DNA of 64,000 nt from Roseospira goensis (GCF_014197795.1 NZ_JACIGI010000019.1:23679-87678); one strand, 5' to 3'. Shown: positions 25,217 to 32,441, numbered from the stretch's first letter. Notes: generated by a model from the sequence alone, not told the origin. Made by a program: numbers and translations.

Positions 25217-25681
25217 ATGGACATTGCCGATCTGATCACGCCCGACAGCGTGATGGTTCCCCTCAAGGTCACCAGCAAGAAGCAGGCGCTGCAGGCCCTG
25301 GCCCGGCGCGCCGCCCAGATCACGGGGCTGAACGAGCGAACCATCTTCGACGTGTTGCTGGAGCGCGAGCGGCTGGGCACCACCGGTGTCGGCAACGGCA
25401 TCGCCATCCCGCATGGCCGGCTGCCGGGCCTGACCGGCATGCACGGCCTGTTCGCGCGGCTGGCGCGCCCGATCAACTTCGATGCCATCGACGACCAGCC
25501 GGTCGACCTGATCTTCCTCTTGCTGGCCCCCGAGTCCGCCGGGGCCGACCACCTCAAGGCCCTGGCCCGGGTCTCGCGCCTGCTGCGCGACCGGTCGATG
25601 TGCGAAAAGCTGCGCGGCACCGATACCCCGGAGGCGCTGTACGGCCTGCTGATCTCCCACCGCGCCAGCCAGGCCGCCTGA
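25217..25681 (+). CDS. ptsN: Nitrogen-PTS regulatory EIIA protein PtsN
   Basis: EIIA(Ntr), the output protein of the nitrogen-related phosphotransferase system, regulates partner proteins according to its phosphorylation state. The 154-residue protein is one PTS EIIA type-2 domain: ITPDSVMVPLKVTSKKQALQ, ERERLGTTGVGNGIAIPHGR with the phosphorylated histidine at about residue 66, and DLIFLLLAPESAGADHLKAL. The start is ATG 25217, preceded by AAAGG. Its usual neighbours rpoN and hpf are missing. Confidence 0.93.
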   Translation: MDIADLITPDSVMVPLKVTSKKQALQALARRAAQITGLNERTIFDVLLERERLGTTGVGNGIAIPHGRLPGLTGMHGLFARLARPINFDAIDDQPVDLIFLLLAPESAGADHLKALARVSRLLRDRSMCEKLRGTDTPEALYGLLISHRASQAA

Positions 25682-25759
25682 GCCGCCCCGCCCATGCCAC
25701 AATCACCCCGTTCACTGACCGGTGGGGCGGCGCGACGCCCCGACCGATGTGGAGGCGGC

Positions 25760-25990
25760 ATGGACACCGTCCCGACCGTGCGTTTCCGCCCCTGGTGCCG
25801 CCGTGCCGGCGCGACCCTTGCGTCGGCGCTGCTGCTGGCCGGGCTCGCCGCCTGCCAGCCGTCGGTGAAGGTGCAGGCGCCCGACAAACCCATCGTCATC
25901 AACCTGAACGTGAAAATCGAACAGGATGTGCGGGTGCGCCTGGAAAAGGGCGTCGAGGAGGTCCTGGAGGGCAATCCGGACATCTTCTGA
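25760..25990 (+). CDS. ynbE: YnbE-family lipoprotein
   Basis: Small outer-membrane-type lipoprotein. From ATG 25760 (GGAGG just upstream) it has 76 residues: an Arg-rich signal, lipobox LAAC (Cys about residue 32), then the family-defining VQAPDKPIVINLNVKIEQDV and a helical EKGVEEVLEGNPDIF end. In enterobacteria, YnbE is reported to work with the AsmA-like protein YdbH, with YdbL as accessory factor, in lipid transport between membranes. Here ydbL follows after 90 bp but ydbH is not upstream. An earlier in-frame start at 25694 is less likely. Confidence 0.85.
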   Translation: MDTVPTVRFRPWCRRAGATLASALLLAGLAACQPSVKVQAPDKPIVINLNVKIEQDVRVRLEKGVEEVLEGNPDIF

Positions 25991-26080
25991 GTGTGACCGC
26001 CGCCGGGTCCGCAGGCCCGAGGCCGGCCGATCCGCACGCCGCCGCAGGGATGTCGCGAAAGGGATGAGGGAAGACGGGTC

Positions 26081-26446
26081 ATGACAGGGCAAGCGCGCGG
26101 GGCCGACGGCTCCGCTCCCCCCTCCGCCGGACGCCGCCGCCGGACCGCCGTGCGCCGCGCGGGCGCGGCGGTGCTGGCGCTGGCCACTCTGGTCGCGCTC
26201 GGCACGCCCCCGGCGGCGGCGCAGAGCCTCGACCAGCTCCGCGCCAGCGGCGCCGTGTGTGAGCGGCCGGACGGCCTGTTGCGGGCGCTCAGCGGCGACG
26301 CCGCCGTGCGCCAGCAGGTGGACACCATCAACCGCGAGCGCCTGGCGGCCTACGAACGTCTGGCGCGCGAGACCAACACCACCATCGAGCAGGTCCGCGT
26401 GGTTTCGGGCGAGAAGCTCCAGGCCAAGTACGGGGGCTGTCCGTAG
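26081..26446 (+). CDS. ydbL: YdbL-family periplasmic protein (DUF1318)
   Basis: Periplasmic accessory protein of the YdbH-YnbE system. The 121 residues have a long Arg-rich n-region, a signal sequence ending around PPAAAQS, then the DUF1318 region: GAVCERPDGLLRAL, VDTINRERLAAYERLA, NTTIEQVRVVSGEKLQAKY. ATG 26081 gives the only reasonable signal peptide, though the n-region is longer than usual. It follows ynbE in the same orientation, the conserved order. Its 3' flank is a run of large hairpins. Confidence 0.85.
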   Translation: MTGQARGADGSAPPSAGRRRRTAVRRAGAAVLALATLVALGTPPAAAQSLDQLRASGAVCERPDGLLRALSGDAAVRQQVDTINRERLAAYERLARETNTTIEQVRVVSGEKLQAKYGGCP

Positions 26447-26470
26447 CCGTCCGTCGCGGCGCGGAATCCT

Positions 26471-26519
26471 GCACCACCTCGTGATCAAAGACAGGACCAA
26501 CACGATCAAGAGGTGGTGC
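26471..26519. repeat. Hairpin following ydbL
   Basis: GCACCACCTC (26471-26480) pairs exactly with GAGGTGGTGC (26510-26519); inside, TGATC pairs with GATCA around a 17-nt loop. It is the first of four consecutive hairpins between the convergent ydbL and LpoA-like genes. It lacks the 12-bp inner stem of the next three and may be a reduced relative or an independent terminator-like structure. Confidence 0.5.
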
Positions 26520-26527
26520 GATCCGCC

Positions 26528-26593
26528 CGAGAGCAGATCGCACCAAAATGGAATCGCGCCGTGATCCCATTTTGGTGCGTGAATCTGCTCTCG
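26528..26593 (+). repeat. Structured palindrome, copy A
   Basis: An 11-bp outer stem (CGAGAGCAGAT with ATCTGCTCTCG) is followed by an asymmetric internal loop of C opposite GTGA. Then comes a perfect 12-bp inner stem (GCACCAAAATGG with CCATTTTGGTGC) and a 15-nt loop AATCGCGCCGTGATC. It defines the family architecture shared with the copies at 26601, 26676 (inverted) and 28581. Confidence 0.75.
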
Positions 26594-26600
26594 AATCAAT

Positions 26601-26662
26601 ACAGCCGATTGCGACAAACCGGAACCGCGGCGCGACGTCGGTTTGTCGCGATAATCGGCTGT
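26601..26662 (+). repeat. Structured palindrome, copy B
   Basis: Same architecture as copy A with a different stem sequence: 9-bp outer stem ACAGCCGAT/ATCGGCTGT, internal loop T opposite GATA, 12-bp inner stem starting GCGACAAACC (one wobble pair), 15-nt loop AACCGCGGCGCGACG. Its left arm is the exact reverse complement of the arm of the half copy at 60114-60135. Confidence 0.75.
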
Positions 26663-26675
26663 AAAATCAATAATG

Positions 26676-26739
26676 TAGAGCCGATTCACGTTTGAAATCG
26701 GAACGCAGTTCCGGTTCCGATTTCAAACGATCGGCTCTA
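26676..26739 (-). repeat. Structured palindrome, copy C (inverted), abutting the LpoA-like gene stop
   Basis: Read on the minus strand: 10-bp outer stem TAGAGCCGAT/ATCGGCTCTA, internal loop C opposite GTGA, 12-bp inner stem GTTTGAAATCGG, 15-nt loop AACCGGAACTGCGTT. Its outer arm includes the stop codon of the minus-strand lipoprotein gene (26737-26739), so the hairpin forms at the very end of that mRNA. Confidence 0.75.
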
Positions 26740-28542
26740 GGACGCCGGCGGGCAGACCCGCGTCGTCCGGCACGACCCGCCGGAACACTCCCGCACCCAG
26801 CGACAGCCGTCGTCGGCCGGCGCCGCCGGAGCGCCCGGCGTCGCGGCCGGGATGGCCTCCGGCGTCCCGTCCGGCCCGGGCGCCGGGCCGTCCACCGGCG
26901 CCGCCACCGGCCCGACCGGGGCCGCGGGGGAGGCCGGCGAGTCCGGGGGGGACCGCCCCGCAGGCGCGTCCACACCGTATTCACGCGCGAGCCACGGGAA
27001 GCGGGCGAAGTCGTCGGGGCCGACCAGCCGGGTCGCGGCCTGGCCGGGGGCGAAGGCTTCGGGGGCCGGCCGGATCAGGCGCGGGCCTTGCGCCGTGACC
27101 TCCAGGACATGCATGGCGCGCTCGTTCAGGCCCGACGGCAGCAGCCGGAACAGGCCCGCGTAGCCCTGGAAGCCGGCCGGGTCGGTCAGGAACGCGGTGA
27201 CATCGGCCCTATCGTCGGCTCCCTCTTCGGCCCCCTCTTCGGCCCCCTCTTCGGACCGGCCCTCGGCCGCCCAGGCGGCGGCCAGCGCCACGGCGTCCAT
27301 CGCCAGCCGCTCCAGCTTGCCGGGGCCGGCCGCAGTCCGCACGGCCGGCTCGGGTCCGGGGGCGGGGCGGTCCGGGGCCTCCGGCTTGCGGGCGGCGCGC
27401 GGCGGCGGTCCGCTCGGCGCGGCCCCGGCCGCGTCGGCCGCCCCCCCGTTCGTCCCCTCGTTCGTCCCCTCGTTCGGTGCTGCGGCATCCGTCGCGGCGG
27501 TCTCCCTCTCTGGCTCCGTCTCACGCGGTTCCGGCATGCCGGGCCGCTGGTCCGGCGGCAGGCTGGTGCTGACGTACCAGGCCCCGCGCAGCGACCCCTC
27601 CGCGAAGGTGCCCGGCCATTCCCACAGGTCGGTGCCCAGCAGGCGCACCCGGGGCAGCGTGGCGTCGTAGTACTCGAACAGCGCCGACAGGCCGACCAGC
27701 GTCATGCCGGTGGTGGGGATCACCGCACCGGTGAGGTCGAGGCGGGCCAACGCGCGCACGATCTCGACCTGACTGTTGTAGGGGGTGTCCGGCGCGAACA
27801 GGCGGCTGGCCAGGACCTGGACCGTGCCGGTCTGGGCGGCCGAGGCGGCGGCACTGGCGACCAGGCGGGCGTAGGCGGTATCGGGCCCGACCACCACCAC
27901 CCGGCCGTGCCCCTCGGCGGCGGCGTGGGCGAGCAGGGCCGTCGTTTGCGGCCCGGGCCGGTGACCCAGCACGAACAACCCCTCGCCGGCCACCGCGCGG
28001 TTGTTGGAGAACGTCAGCACCGGCACACCGGCCGCCGCGGCCACCGGTTTGACCGCCTGGGCCCCGACCGAGAACAGCGGCCCAAGCAGCAGGGCCGCCC
28101 CGTTCGCGACCGCGGTGTCGGCGGCGGCCCGCGCCCCCTCCGGTGTGCCCTGGGTGTCGTGGACGCTCAGGCGCAGGACCTCGGCCCGCCCTGGGGCACG
28201 CGCCGGCCCCAGCGCCTGGCGCGCGGCCGCCTCCAGGGCGCGCCCGGTGTCGGCCTCGGGCCCCGACAGGGGCACCAGCAGGGCGACGGACAGCGGTCCG
28301 CGCGGCGTTTCTGGGACCGGGGCGGCCGCCTCGGGGGCGGGGGGCGGTGGCGGGTCCGGGATCGGGGCGGTGGCCGTGCCGGGACCGCCCGGCGCGGCCG
28401 CGCACCCCGCCAGCAGGGCCGTGGCCAAGCCCAGGGCCGGCAGCCGGAGGCGGTCCGCCCACCGGCGCCGGGTCGGCCCGCGCGGCCGTGCCGGCGGCGG
28501 GCGGGACCCGGTCAGGTCCGGTGTCTGCGCGTGCTGGAGCAT
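26737..28542 (-). CDS. LpoA-like penicillin-binding-protein activator (periplasmic-binding-fold lipoprotein)
   Basis: Outer-membrane lipoprotein with a type-1 periplasmic-binding fold, the class annotated as penicillin-binding protein activators (LpoA-like). From ATG 28542 (GGGAG 8-10 nt upstream) it has 601 residues: a 30-residue Arg-rich n-region, lipobox LLAGC (Cys about 47), a Pro-rich linker, then the domain from VALLVPLSGPEADTGRALEA through NGAALLLGPLFSVGAQAV and PVLTFSNNRAVAG to LLGTDLWEW. Two low-complexity inserts sit inside it, NEGTNEGTNGG and EEGAEEGAEEGA, each encoded by tandem DNA repeats. The C-terminus is Pro/Ala-rich and ends with four cysteines. The usual partner rsmI is not adjacent. 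Specific role is inferred from fold only. Confidence 0.75.
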   Translation of the reverse strand: MLQHAQTPDLTGSRPPPARPRGPTRRRWADRLRLPALGLATALLAGCAAAPGGPGTATAPIPDPPPPPAPEAAAPVPETPRGPLSVALLVPLSGPEADTGRALEAAARQALGPARAPGRAEVLRLSVHDTQGTPEGARAAADTAVANGAALLLGPLFSVGAQAVKPVAAAAGVPVLTFSNNRAVAGEGLFVLGHRPGPQTTALLAHAAAEGHGRVVVVGPDTAYARLVASAAASAAQTGTVQVLASRLFAPDTPYNSQVEIVRALARLDLTGAVIPTTGMTLVGLSALFEYYDATLPRVRLLGTDLWEWPGTFAEGSLRGAWYVSTSLPPDQRPGMPEPRETEPERETAATDAAAPNEGTNEGTNGGAADAAGAAPSGPPPRAARKPEAPDRPAPGPEPAVRTAAGPGKLERLAMDAVALAAAWAAEGRSEEGAEEGAEEGADDRADVTAFLTDPAGFQGYAGLFRLLPSGLNERAMHVLEVTAQGPRLIRPAPEAFAPGQAATRLVGPDDFARFPWLAREYGVDAPAGRSPPDSPASPAAPVGPVAAPVDGPAPGPDGTPEAIPAATPGAPAAPADDGCRWVRECSGGSCRTTRVCPPAS

Positions 28543-28580
28543 GCCGCCGTCTCCCTTCTCTTGGGTCGGGTCGTGGCCTA

Positions 28581-28640
28581 GCGCCGATCGCTCGAAATCG
28601 GAACCACCGGGGTGGGCCAATTTCGAGCGTGACTCGGCGC
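28581..28640 (+). repeat. Structured palindrome, copy D
   Basis: Located just upstream of the LpoA-like gene. Outer stem GCGCCGA(T) with (C)TCGGCGC, internal loop C opposite GTGA, 12-bp inner stem GCTCGAAATCGG with one mismatch, 15-nt loop AACCACCGGGGTGGG. Architecture is identical to copies A-C although the stem sequence differs. Confidence 0.72.
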
Positions 28641-28654
28641 GATCAGTTGGTTTC

Positions 28655-28713
28655 AGAGCGGAACGCCCGAATTCGAAATCACCATGCGAGTCCGTATTCG
28701 GGCGTTCCGCTCT
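28655..28713 (+). repeat. Structured palindrome, copy E (no internal loop)
   Basis: AGAGCGGAAC (28655-28664) pairs with GTTCCGCTCT (28704-28713) and runs straight into a 12-bp inner stem beginning GCCCGAAT (two mismatches near the loop). The 15-nt loop AATCACCATGCGAGT resembles that of the half copy at 60099 (both end GCGAGT). The C/GTGA internal loop is absent. Confidence 0.65.
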
Positions 28714-28883
28714 AACCGGAGCCGTTGACGCCGATCGCCGAGGCAGGATACCGACGGCGGCGCGGCCCGGCCAGCGCCCGCCCCGGGGCGGGGCGCTGTC
28801 CCGGCATCTTTCTCGGCATCGTGTGATCGTCGCCACAGGCCGGCGCCCAGGGGTGGGGATCGGGGCCGGACTCCGGGCGGGGG

Positions 28884-29918
28884 TCAGGCCGCGGCGGCCA
28901 CCCCGGCGGCGGCCTCGACCGCGGCGAGCGCGGTCAGGATCACGTCGGGGCCGGCGCCCGGGCGATGGGCGTGGTCGCTCAGGTGGCGGCGCCAGGCGCG
29001 CGCCCCGGGCCGGCCGTGGAACAGCGGCAGGATGTGGCGGGTGATGGCCTGGAGGGGCACACCCTCGGCCAGCCGGCGGGTGGCATAGTCGGCCATGGCG
29101 CGGGCCACGGCGGCCCGCTCCGGGGGCGGCGCGGCGGCATCGCCGAACACGACCCGGTCGGCCCCGGCCAGCATCCAGGGTGTCTCGTAGGCGGCGCGGC
29201 CGATCATCACGCCGTCAAGGGCGTTCGGCCCCGCCATCAGGGCCGCCGCCGCCGCCAGATCGCGCACGCCGCCGTTGTAGACCACGCTCACCCCGGGAAA
29301 CGCCGCCTTCAGGCGCCGCACCCGCTCCGGCTGCAGGGGCGGGACCTCCCGGTTCTGTTTCGGGCTCAGGCCGGACAGCCAAGCCTTGCGGGCGTGCACG
29401 ATCACGGTGCGGCAGCCGGCGGCGGCGAGGTGGTCGACGAATCGGTGCAGGTGATCGTCGCTGTCCAGGTCGTCGATCCCCAGGCGGTGCTTGACGGTCA
29501 CCGGCCGGTCGGTGGCGGCGATCACGGCCGCCACACAGTCCGCCACCAGCGCGGGTTCGGCCATCAGGCAGGCCCCGAAGCGACCGCTGGAAACCCGGTC
29601 CGACGGACAGCCGACGTTGAGGTTGATCTCGTCGTAGCCCCATTGGGTGCCCAGCCGGGCACAGGCTGCCAGCGCGTCCGGATCGCTGCCGCCGAGTTGG
29701 AGGGCCAGCGGGTGCTCGGACGCATCGAAATCCAGGTGGCGGGCGGCATCGCCGTGCAGCAGCGCCCCGGTCGTCACCATCTCGGTGTAGAGCAGCGTGC
29801 GCCGGGTGATGCGGCGCAGGAAGTAGCGGTCGTGCCGATCGGTCCAATCCATCATCGGGGCGACGGACAGGCGGCGATCGAGCGGCGCGGGCGTATGGGC
29901 GGCGGCGGGTCCGGTCAT
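28884..29918 (-). CDS. dusA: tRNA-dihydrouridine(20/20a) synthase DusA
   Basis: FMN- and NADPH-dependent enzyme that reduces uridine in the tRNA D-loop. From ATG 29918 it has 344 residues: LSVAPMMDWTDRHDRYFLR at the start of the barrel, LLYTEMVTTGALL, QLGGSDPDALA, EINLNVGCPSDRV with catalytic Cys104, KHRLGIDD, IVHARKAWLSGLSPKQNRE and VYNGGVRD, then the C-terminal helical RNA-binding domain (ITRHILPLFHGRPGARAWRRHLSD). HARKAWLxGLSPKxNRE is a DusA-type signature. A 17-codon upstream extension is possible, but this start fits the family. No strong ribosome-binding site is visible. Confidence 0.95.
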   Translation of the reverse strand: MTGPAAAHTPAPLDRRLSVAPMMDWTDRHDRYFLRRITRRTLLYTEMVTTGALLHGDAARHLDFDASEHPLALQLGGSDPDALAACARLGTQWGYDEINLNVGCPSDRVSSGRFGACLMAEPALVADCVAAVIAATDRPVTVKHRLGIDDLDSDDHLHRFVDHLAAAGCRTVIVHARKAWLSGLSPKQNREVPPLQPERVRRLKAAFPGVSVVYNGGVRDLAAAAALMAGPNALDGVMIGRAAYETPWMLAGADRVVFGDAAAPPPERAAVARAMADYATRRLAEGVPLQAITRHILPLFHGRPGARAWRRHLSDHAHRPGAGPDVILTALAAVEAAAGVAAAA

Positions 29919-30104
29919 GCCGGAAGGATAGGGCGCCCGGCGCCGCGATGCATCCCCGAACCGCTGCACCGTCCCGCCCCGTCATTGCAGTGGCGTTGCG
30001 GGTTGACCGTGCGTTCTTTCTATGTTCTCATTCCTGGCATGGGACCAAAACGGGAACGCGCGCCCGGTCCGGCGCCCGGCTCCCGGTTCACGGAGGCTCC
30101 TGCC

Positions 30105-30203
30105 ATGACCGTCGCCGTCCTGCTGCGCGAGGGGGCTGCCCTCTCCACCCTGTTCCTGACGCTCATTCTGTGGTCGATCGTCGGCCACGCCCTGGTCGGC
30201 TGA
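30105..30203 (+). CDS. Putative 32-residue single-span membrane protein
   Basis: ATG 30105 is preceded by GGAGG with 8-nt spacing, as good a ribosome-binding site as any in the window. The product begins MTVAVLLREGAALSTLF, has one continuous hydrophobic span (ALSTLFLTLILWSIVGHALV) and ends at once. I do not recognise a family. Its last 41 bp overlap the 3' end of the minus-strand AraC gene. Supported by its start signal and composition only. Confidence 0.45.
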   Translation: MTVAVLLREGAALSTLFLTLILWSIVGHALVG

Positions 30204-31101
30204 GGTCGGCTGCGCCAGCCCCACCAGCCAACGCCCGCCAGCGCCCCGGCGGCAGCCCGTAGGTGCGCGTGAACTGGCGGGTCATGTGGCTTTGATCGGC
30301 GAACCCCGCGCCGCAGGCGGCGTCCGCCAAAGGCGCGCCACGCCACAGGGCCGCCCGCGCCCGGTCCAGACGCCGCAGCGTCAGGTACCGATAGGGACTG
30401 GTGCCGAGGCGGGCGCGGAACTGGCGGGCCAGGGTGTAGCGGTCGAGTCCGGTCACGGCTTCCAGGTCCGTGGCGTCGACACGGCGCGTGCAGTGCGCCT
30501 CCAGGAACGCCCGGGCCTGCTCCACGGCGCGGGGGCAGGTCGGCGCGGTGCGGCCGCCGCGCGCCGCCGAGGGGTCGAGGGCCAGCAGCGCCTCGGCCAG
30601 GGTCATGACCACCTGATCGCGTGCCAGCGGCTCCAGCGGGTGATCGAGGTCCGCCACCGCCGCCCCGACGGCGAGGGCGAGGCGGGGATCGCCGCTCACC
30701 GGCACGCGAACGAATGGCAGGCCGCGCGCCCGCGCGCCCAGCGCCGCCGCGACGCGGTGCGGCGCCAGGTACACCATGCGGTAGCGGAAGCCGCCTGCCG
30801 TGCCGGCCTCGCCGTCATGAACCTCGTCCGGATGCAGCACCATCAGACGGCCGGGCGTGCTGGCGGTCCAGGCGCCCCGATACCGGAAGCCCTGGACCCC
30901 GGCCAGAGTCACGCCAAGGGCATAGCTGTCATGGCGGTGCGGGCCGTAGGCGCGGCCCGAGAAGGCCCCCTCCAGGCGGGGCAGGCCGTCGCCGGGCGGG
31001 GCCAGGGTCAGCCGGTCGCCGCCGCAGGATCGTTCAAGACCCGGCGGCAGCGCGCGGCGTATGGGCTCGGGCTGCGATCCCGAAGCGACAGGTGTTCCCA
31101 T
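30163..31101 (-). CDS. AraC-family transcriptional regulator
   Basis: One-component regulator: an N-terminal cupin sensor domain (GRAYGPHRHDSYALGVTLAGVQ, LMVLHPDEVHDGEA) and a C-terminal double helix-turn-helix (DATDLEAVTGLDRYTLARQF and PLADAACGAGFADQSHMTRQF, then TYGLPPGRWRA). 312 residues from ATG 31101. No other ATG, GTG or TTG lies between there and the cupin domain, yet 31101 lacks a ribosome-binding site and overlaps the start of the divergent DUF2000 gene by 2 bp. The pairing suggests it controls that gene; the ligand is unknown. Confidence 0.85.
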   Translation of the reverse strand: MGTPVASGSQPEPIRRALPPGLERSCGGDRLTLAPPGDGLPRLEGAFSGRAYGPHRHDSYALGVTLAGVQGFRYRGAWTASTPGRLMVLHPDEVHDGEAGTAGGFRYRMVYLAPHRVAAALGARARGLPFVRVPVSGDPRLALAVGAAVADLDHPLEPLARDQVVMTLAEALLALDPSAARGGRTAPTCPRAVEQARAFLEAHCTRRVDATDLEAVTGLDRYTLARQFRARLGTSPYRYLTLRRLDRARAALWRGAPLADAACGAGFADQSHMTRQFTRTYGLPPGRWRALAGGAGAADLSRPGRGRRSTTE

Positions 31102-31513
31102 GCGACACGAGACCAAGATTGCCGTCGTCGTCCGCGACGACCTCAGGGTGTGGCAGAAGCTCAACGTCGTCGGCTTCCTGGCCGGCGGCCTGGTCGGATC
31201 CTATCCGGATCTGGCCGGCGCGCGCTACAGCGATGCCTCGGGCGGCCTGTACGGCCCGCTGATCCGCCAGCCCGTGCTCGTCTTCGCCGCCGCCGATGCC
31301 GCCGCTCTGGCCACCGCGCTGGCCCGGGCGGTGCGGCGCGGCCTGACGCCGTCGATCTACACGGCGGATCTGTTCGCGACCGGGGCCGACGACGCCAACA
31401 GGGCGGCGGTCGCCGCGGTGCCGACCCCGGCGCTCGACCTCGTGGGTCTGGCGGTCCACGGCCCCCGGGCCGATGTCGACAAGACGGTCAAGGGGCTGGC
31501 GCTGCACGGCTAG
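31100..31513 (+). CDS. DUF2000 family protein
   Basis: 137-residue single-domain protein of a family placed in the peptidyl-tRNA hydrolase II-like fold; biochemical role unknown. The sequence begins MRHETKIAVVVRDDLRVWQKL, the usual family opening, which fixes the start at 31100, and continues NVVGFLAGGLVGSYPDL and YTADLFATGADDANRAAV. It is divergent from and overlapping the AraC regulator gene. Such regulator and small-protein pairs often form a control unit, which is inference here. Confidence 0.82.
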   Translation: MRHETKIAVVVRDDLRVWQKLNVVGFLAGGLVGSYPDLAGARYSDASGGLYGPLIRQPVLVFAAADAAALATALARAVRRGLTPSIYTADLFATGADDANRAAVAAVPTPALDLVGLAVHGPRADVDKTVKGLALHG

Positions 31514-31605
31514 GCCCGATCGCGCCCCCGCTCCGTCACGCACCGGCTCCGTCACGCGCCGGCTCGGCCGCGCGCCGGGTCCAGCGTGCGCGTGGGTAGC
31601 ACGCG

Positions 31606-31634
31606 TGGACGGGCGCGCGCGCTTCCGTTACGCT
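31606..31634 (+). promoter_or_regulatory. Candidate promoter of the Crp/Fnr gene
   Basis: TGGACG (31606-31611), a 17-bp spacer and TACGCT (31629-31634) lie about 80 bp upstream of the regulator start. The same TGGACG -35 hexamer recurs in the better promoter at 35070-35098. Confidence 0.4.
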
Positions 31635-31712
31635 AGCCGTTCGGGGTGGGGAGCGTGCGGCCGGATTGCGCCGTCCGCCGGCCGGCCCCACATCCACCGG
31701 GATGGCGCGGTG

Positions 31713-32441
31713 ATGGCGAACGGAAGAGGGACCGCGGTGCGCGGGAAATCAATCGAGGCGGCGTGGCGGGGTCAGGCGGAATGCCACGCCTGCGGGGTGC
31801 GCGAAACGGCTCTGTTCTCCGCGTTGCGCGAGGCGGACTTCGCGCTGATTCATCTTCCGATCGACGAGATCCAGTTCGAGCCCGGCGCGGCCCTGTACCA
31901 CGTCGGCGACCCCGGGCAGGCCGTGTTCACCGTCCGCACCGGCCTGGTGAAACTCGTGCGCTATCTGGCGGACGGCAGCCAGCGCATCGTGCGCCTGTTG
32001 CGGCCCGGCGACACCGCCGGCCTGGAGGCGGTGCTGGGCCAGGAGTACGAGCACACCGCCATCGCCCTGCGTCCCACCCTGACGTGCCGGATTCCGCGCG
32101 AGGTGGTCAACCGGCTGGCCGAGGGGACGCCGCGCATGCACGCCCAGCTCATGCAGCGGTGGCAGCGGTCGGTGCAGCAGGCCGACGCGTGGCTGACCAG
32201 CCTGTCCACCGGCGGCGCCAAGGCCCGGGTGGCGCGCCTGCTCCTGCTGCTGATGGACGAGGGCGCCGCCACCGAGTGCGAGTTGTTCGGGCGCGAGGAC
32301 ATGGGCGCCATGCTGGGGGTGACGACCGAGACCGCCAGCCGCATCGTGGCCGAGTTCCGCCGCGAGGGCATCCTCACCGAGCTGGGGCCGAACCGCTATG
32401 CCTGCGACGTGGCCGCCCTGGGCCGGATCGCCGGGACCTGA
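31713..32441 (+). CDS. Crp/Fnr-family transcriptional regulator with an incomplete Fe-S cysteine set
   Basis: 242-residue regulator: cupin/cyclic-nucleotide-type sensor domain (about 45-135: GAALYHVGDPGQAVFTVRTG, VRLLRPGDTAGLEAVLG) and a winged helix-turn-helix with recognition helix TTETASRIVAEFRREG. The E-x-x-S-R pattern is FNR-like and suggests a TTGAT-N4-ATCAA-type target. The N-terminus has CHAC (Cys24, Cys27) where FNR and FnrN proteins ligate a 4Fe-4S cluster. Cys125 aligns with the FNR central cysteine, but the cysteine expected in the ALC position is Phe35 (ALFSAL). Oxygen sensing through a normal cluster is therefore doubtful. ATG 31713 starts the protein; longer readings are not needed. 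Confidence 0.87.
   Translation: MANGRGTAVRGKSIEAAWRGQAECHACGVRETALFSALREADFALIHLPIDEIQFEPGAALYHVGDPGQAVFTVRTGLVKLVRYLADGSQRIVRLLRPGDTAGLEAVLGQEYEHTAIALRPTLTCRIPREVVNRLAEGTPRMHAQLMQRWQRSVQQADAWLTSLSTGGAKARVARLLLLLMDEGAATECELFGREDMGAMLGVTTETASRIVAEFRREGILTELGPNRYACDVAALGRIAGT

Noticed and set aside
25682-25731. Terminator after ptsN (GCCGCCCC with GGGGCGGC)
   Set aside because: The 8-bp arms are 34 nt apart, no T-run follows, and the right arm lies close to the ynbE start.
26528-26739. Integron attC sites
   Set aside because: The asymmetric bulged hairpins look similar in plan, but the R-box core GTTRRRY and its partner are missing and no integrase or cassettes are present.
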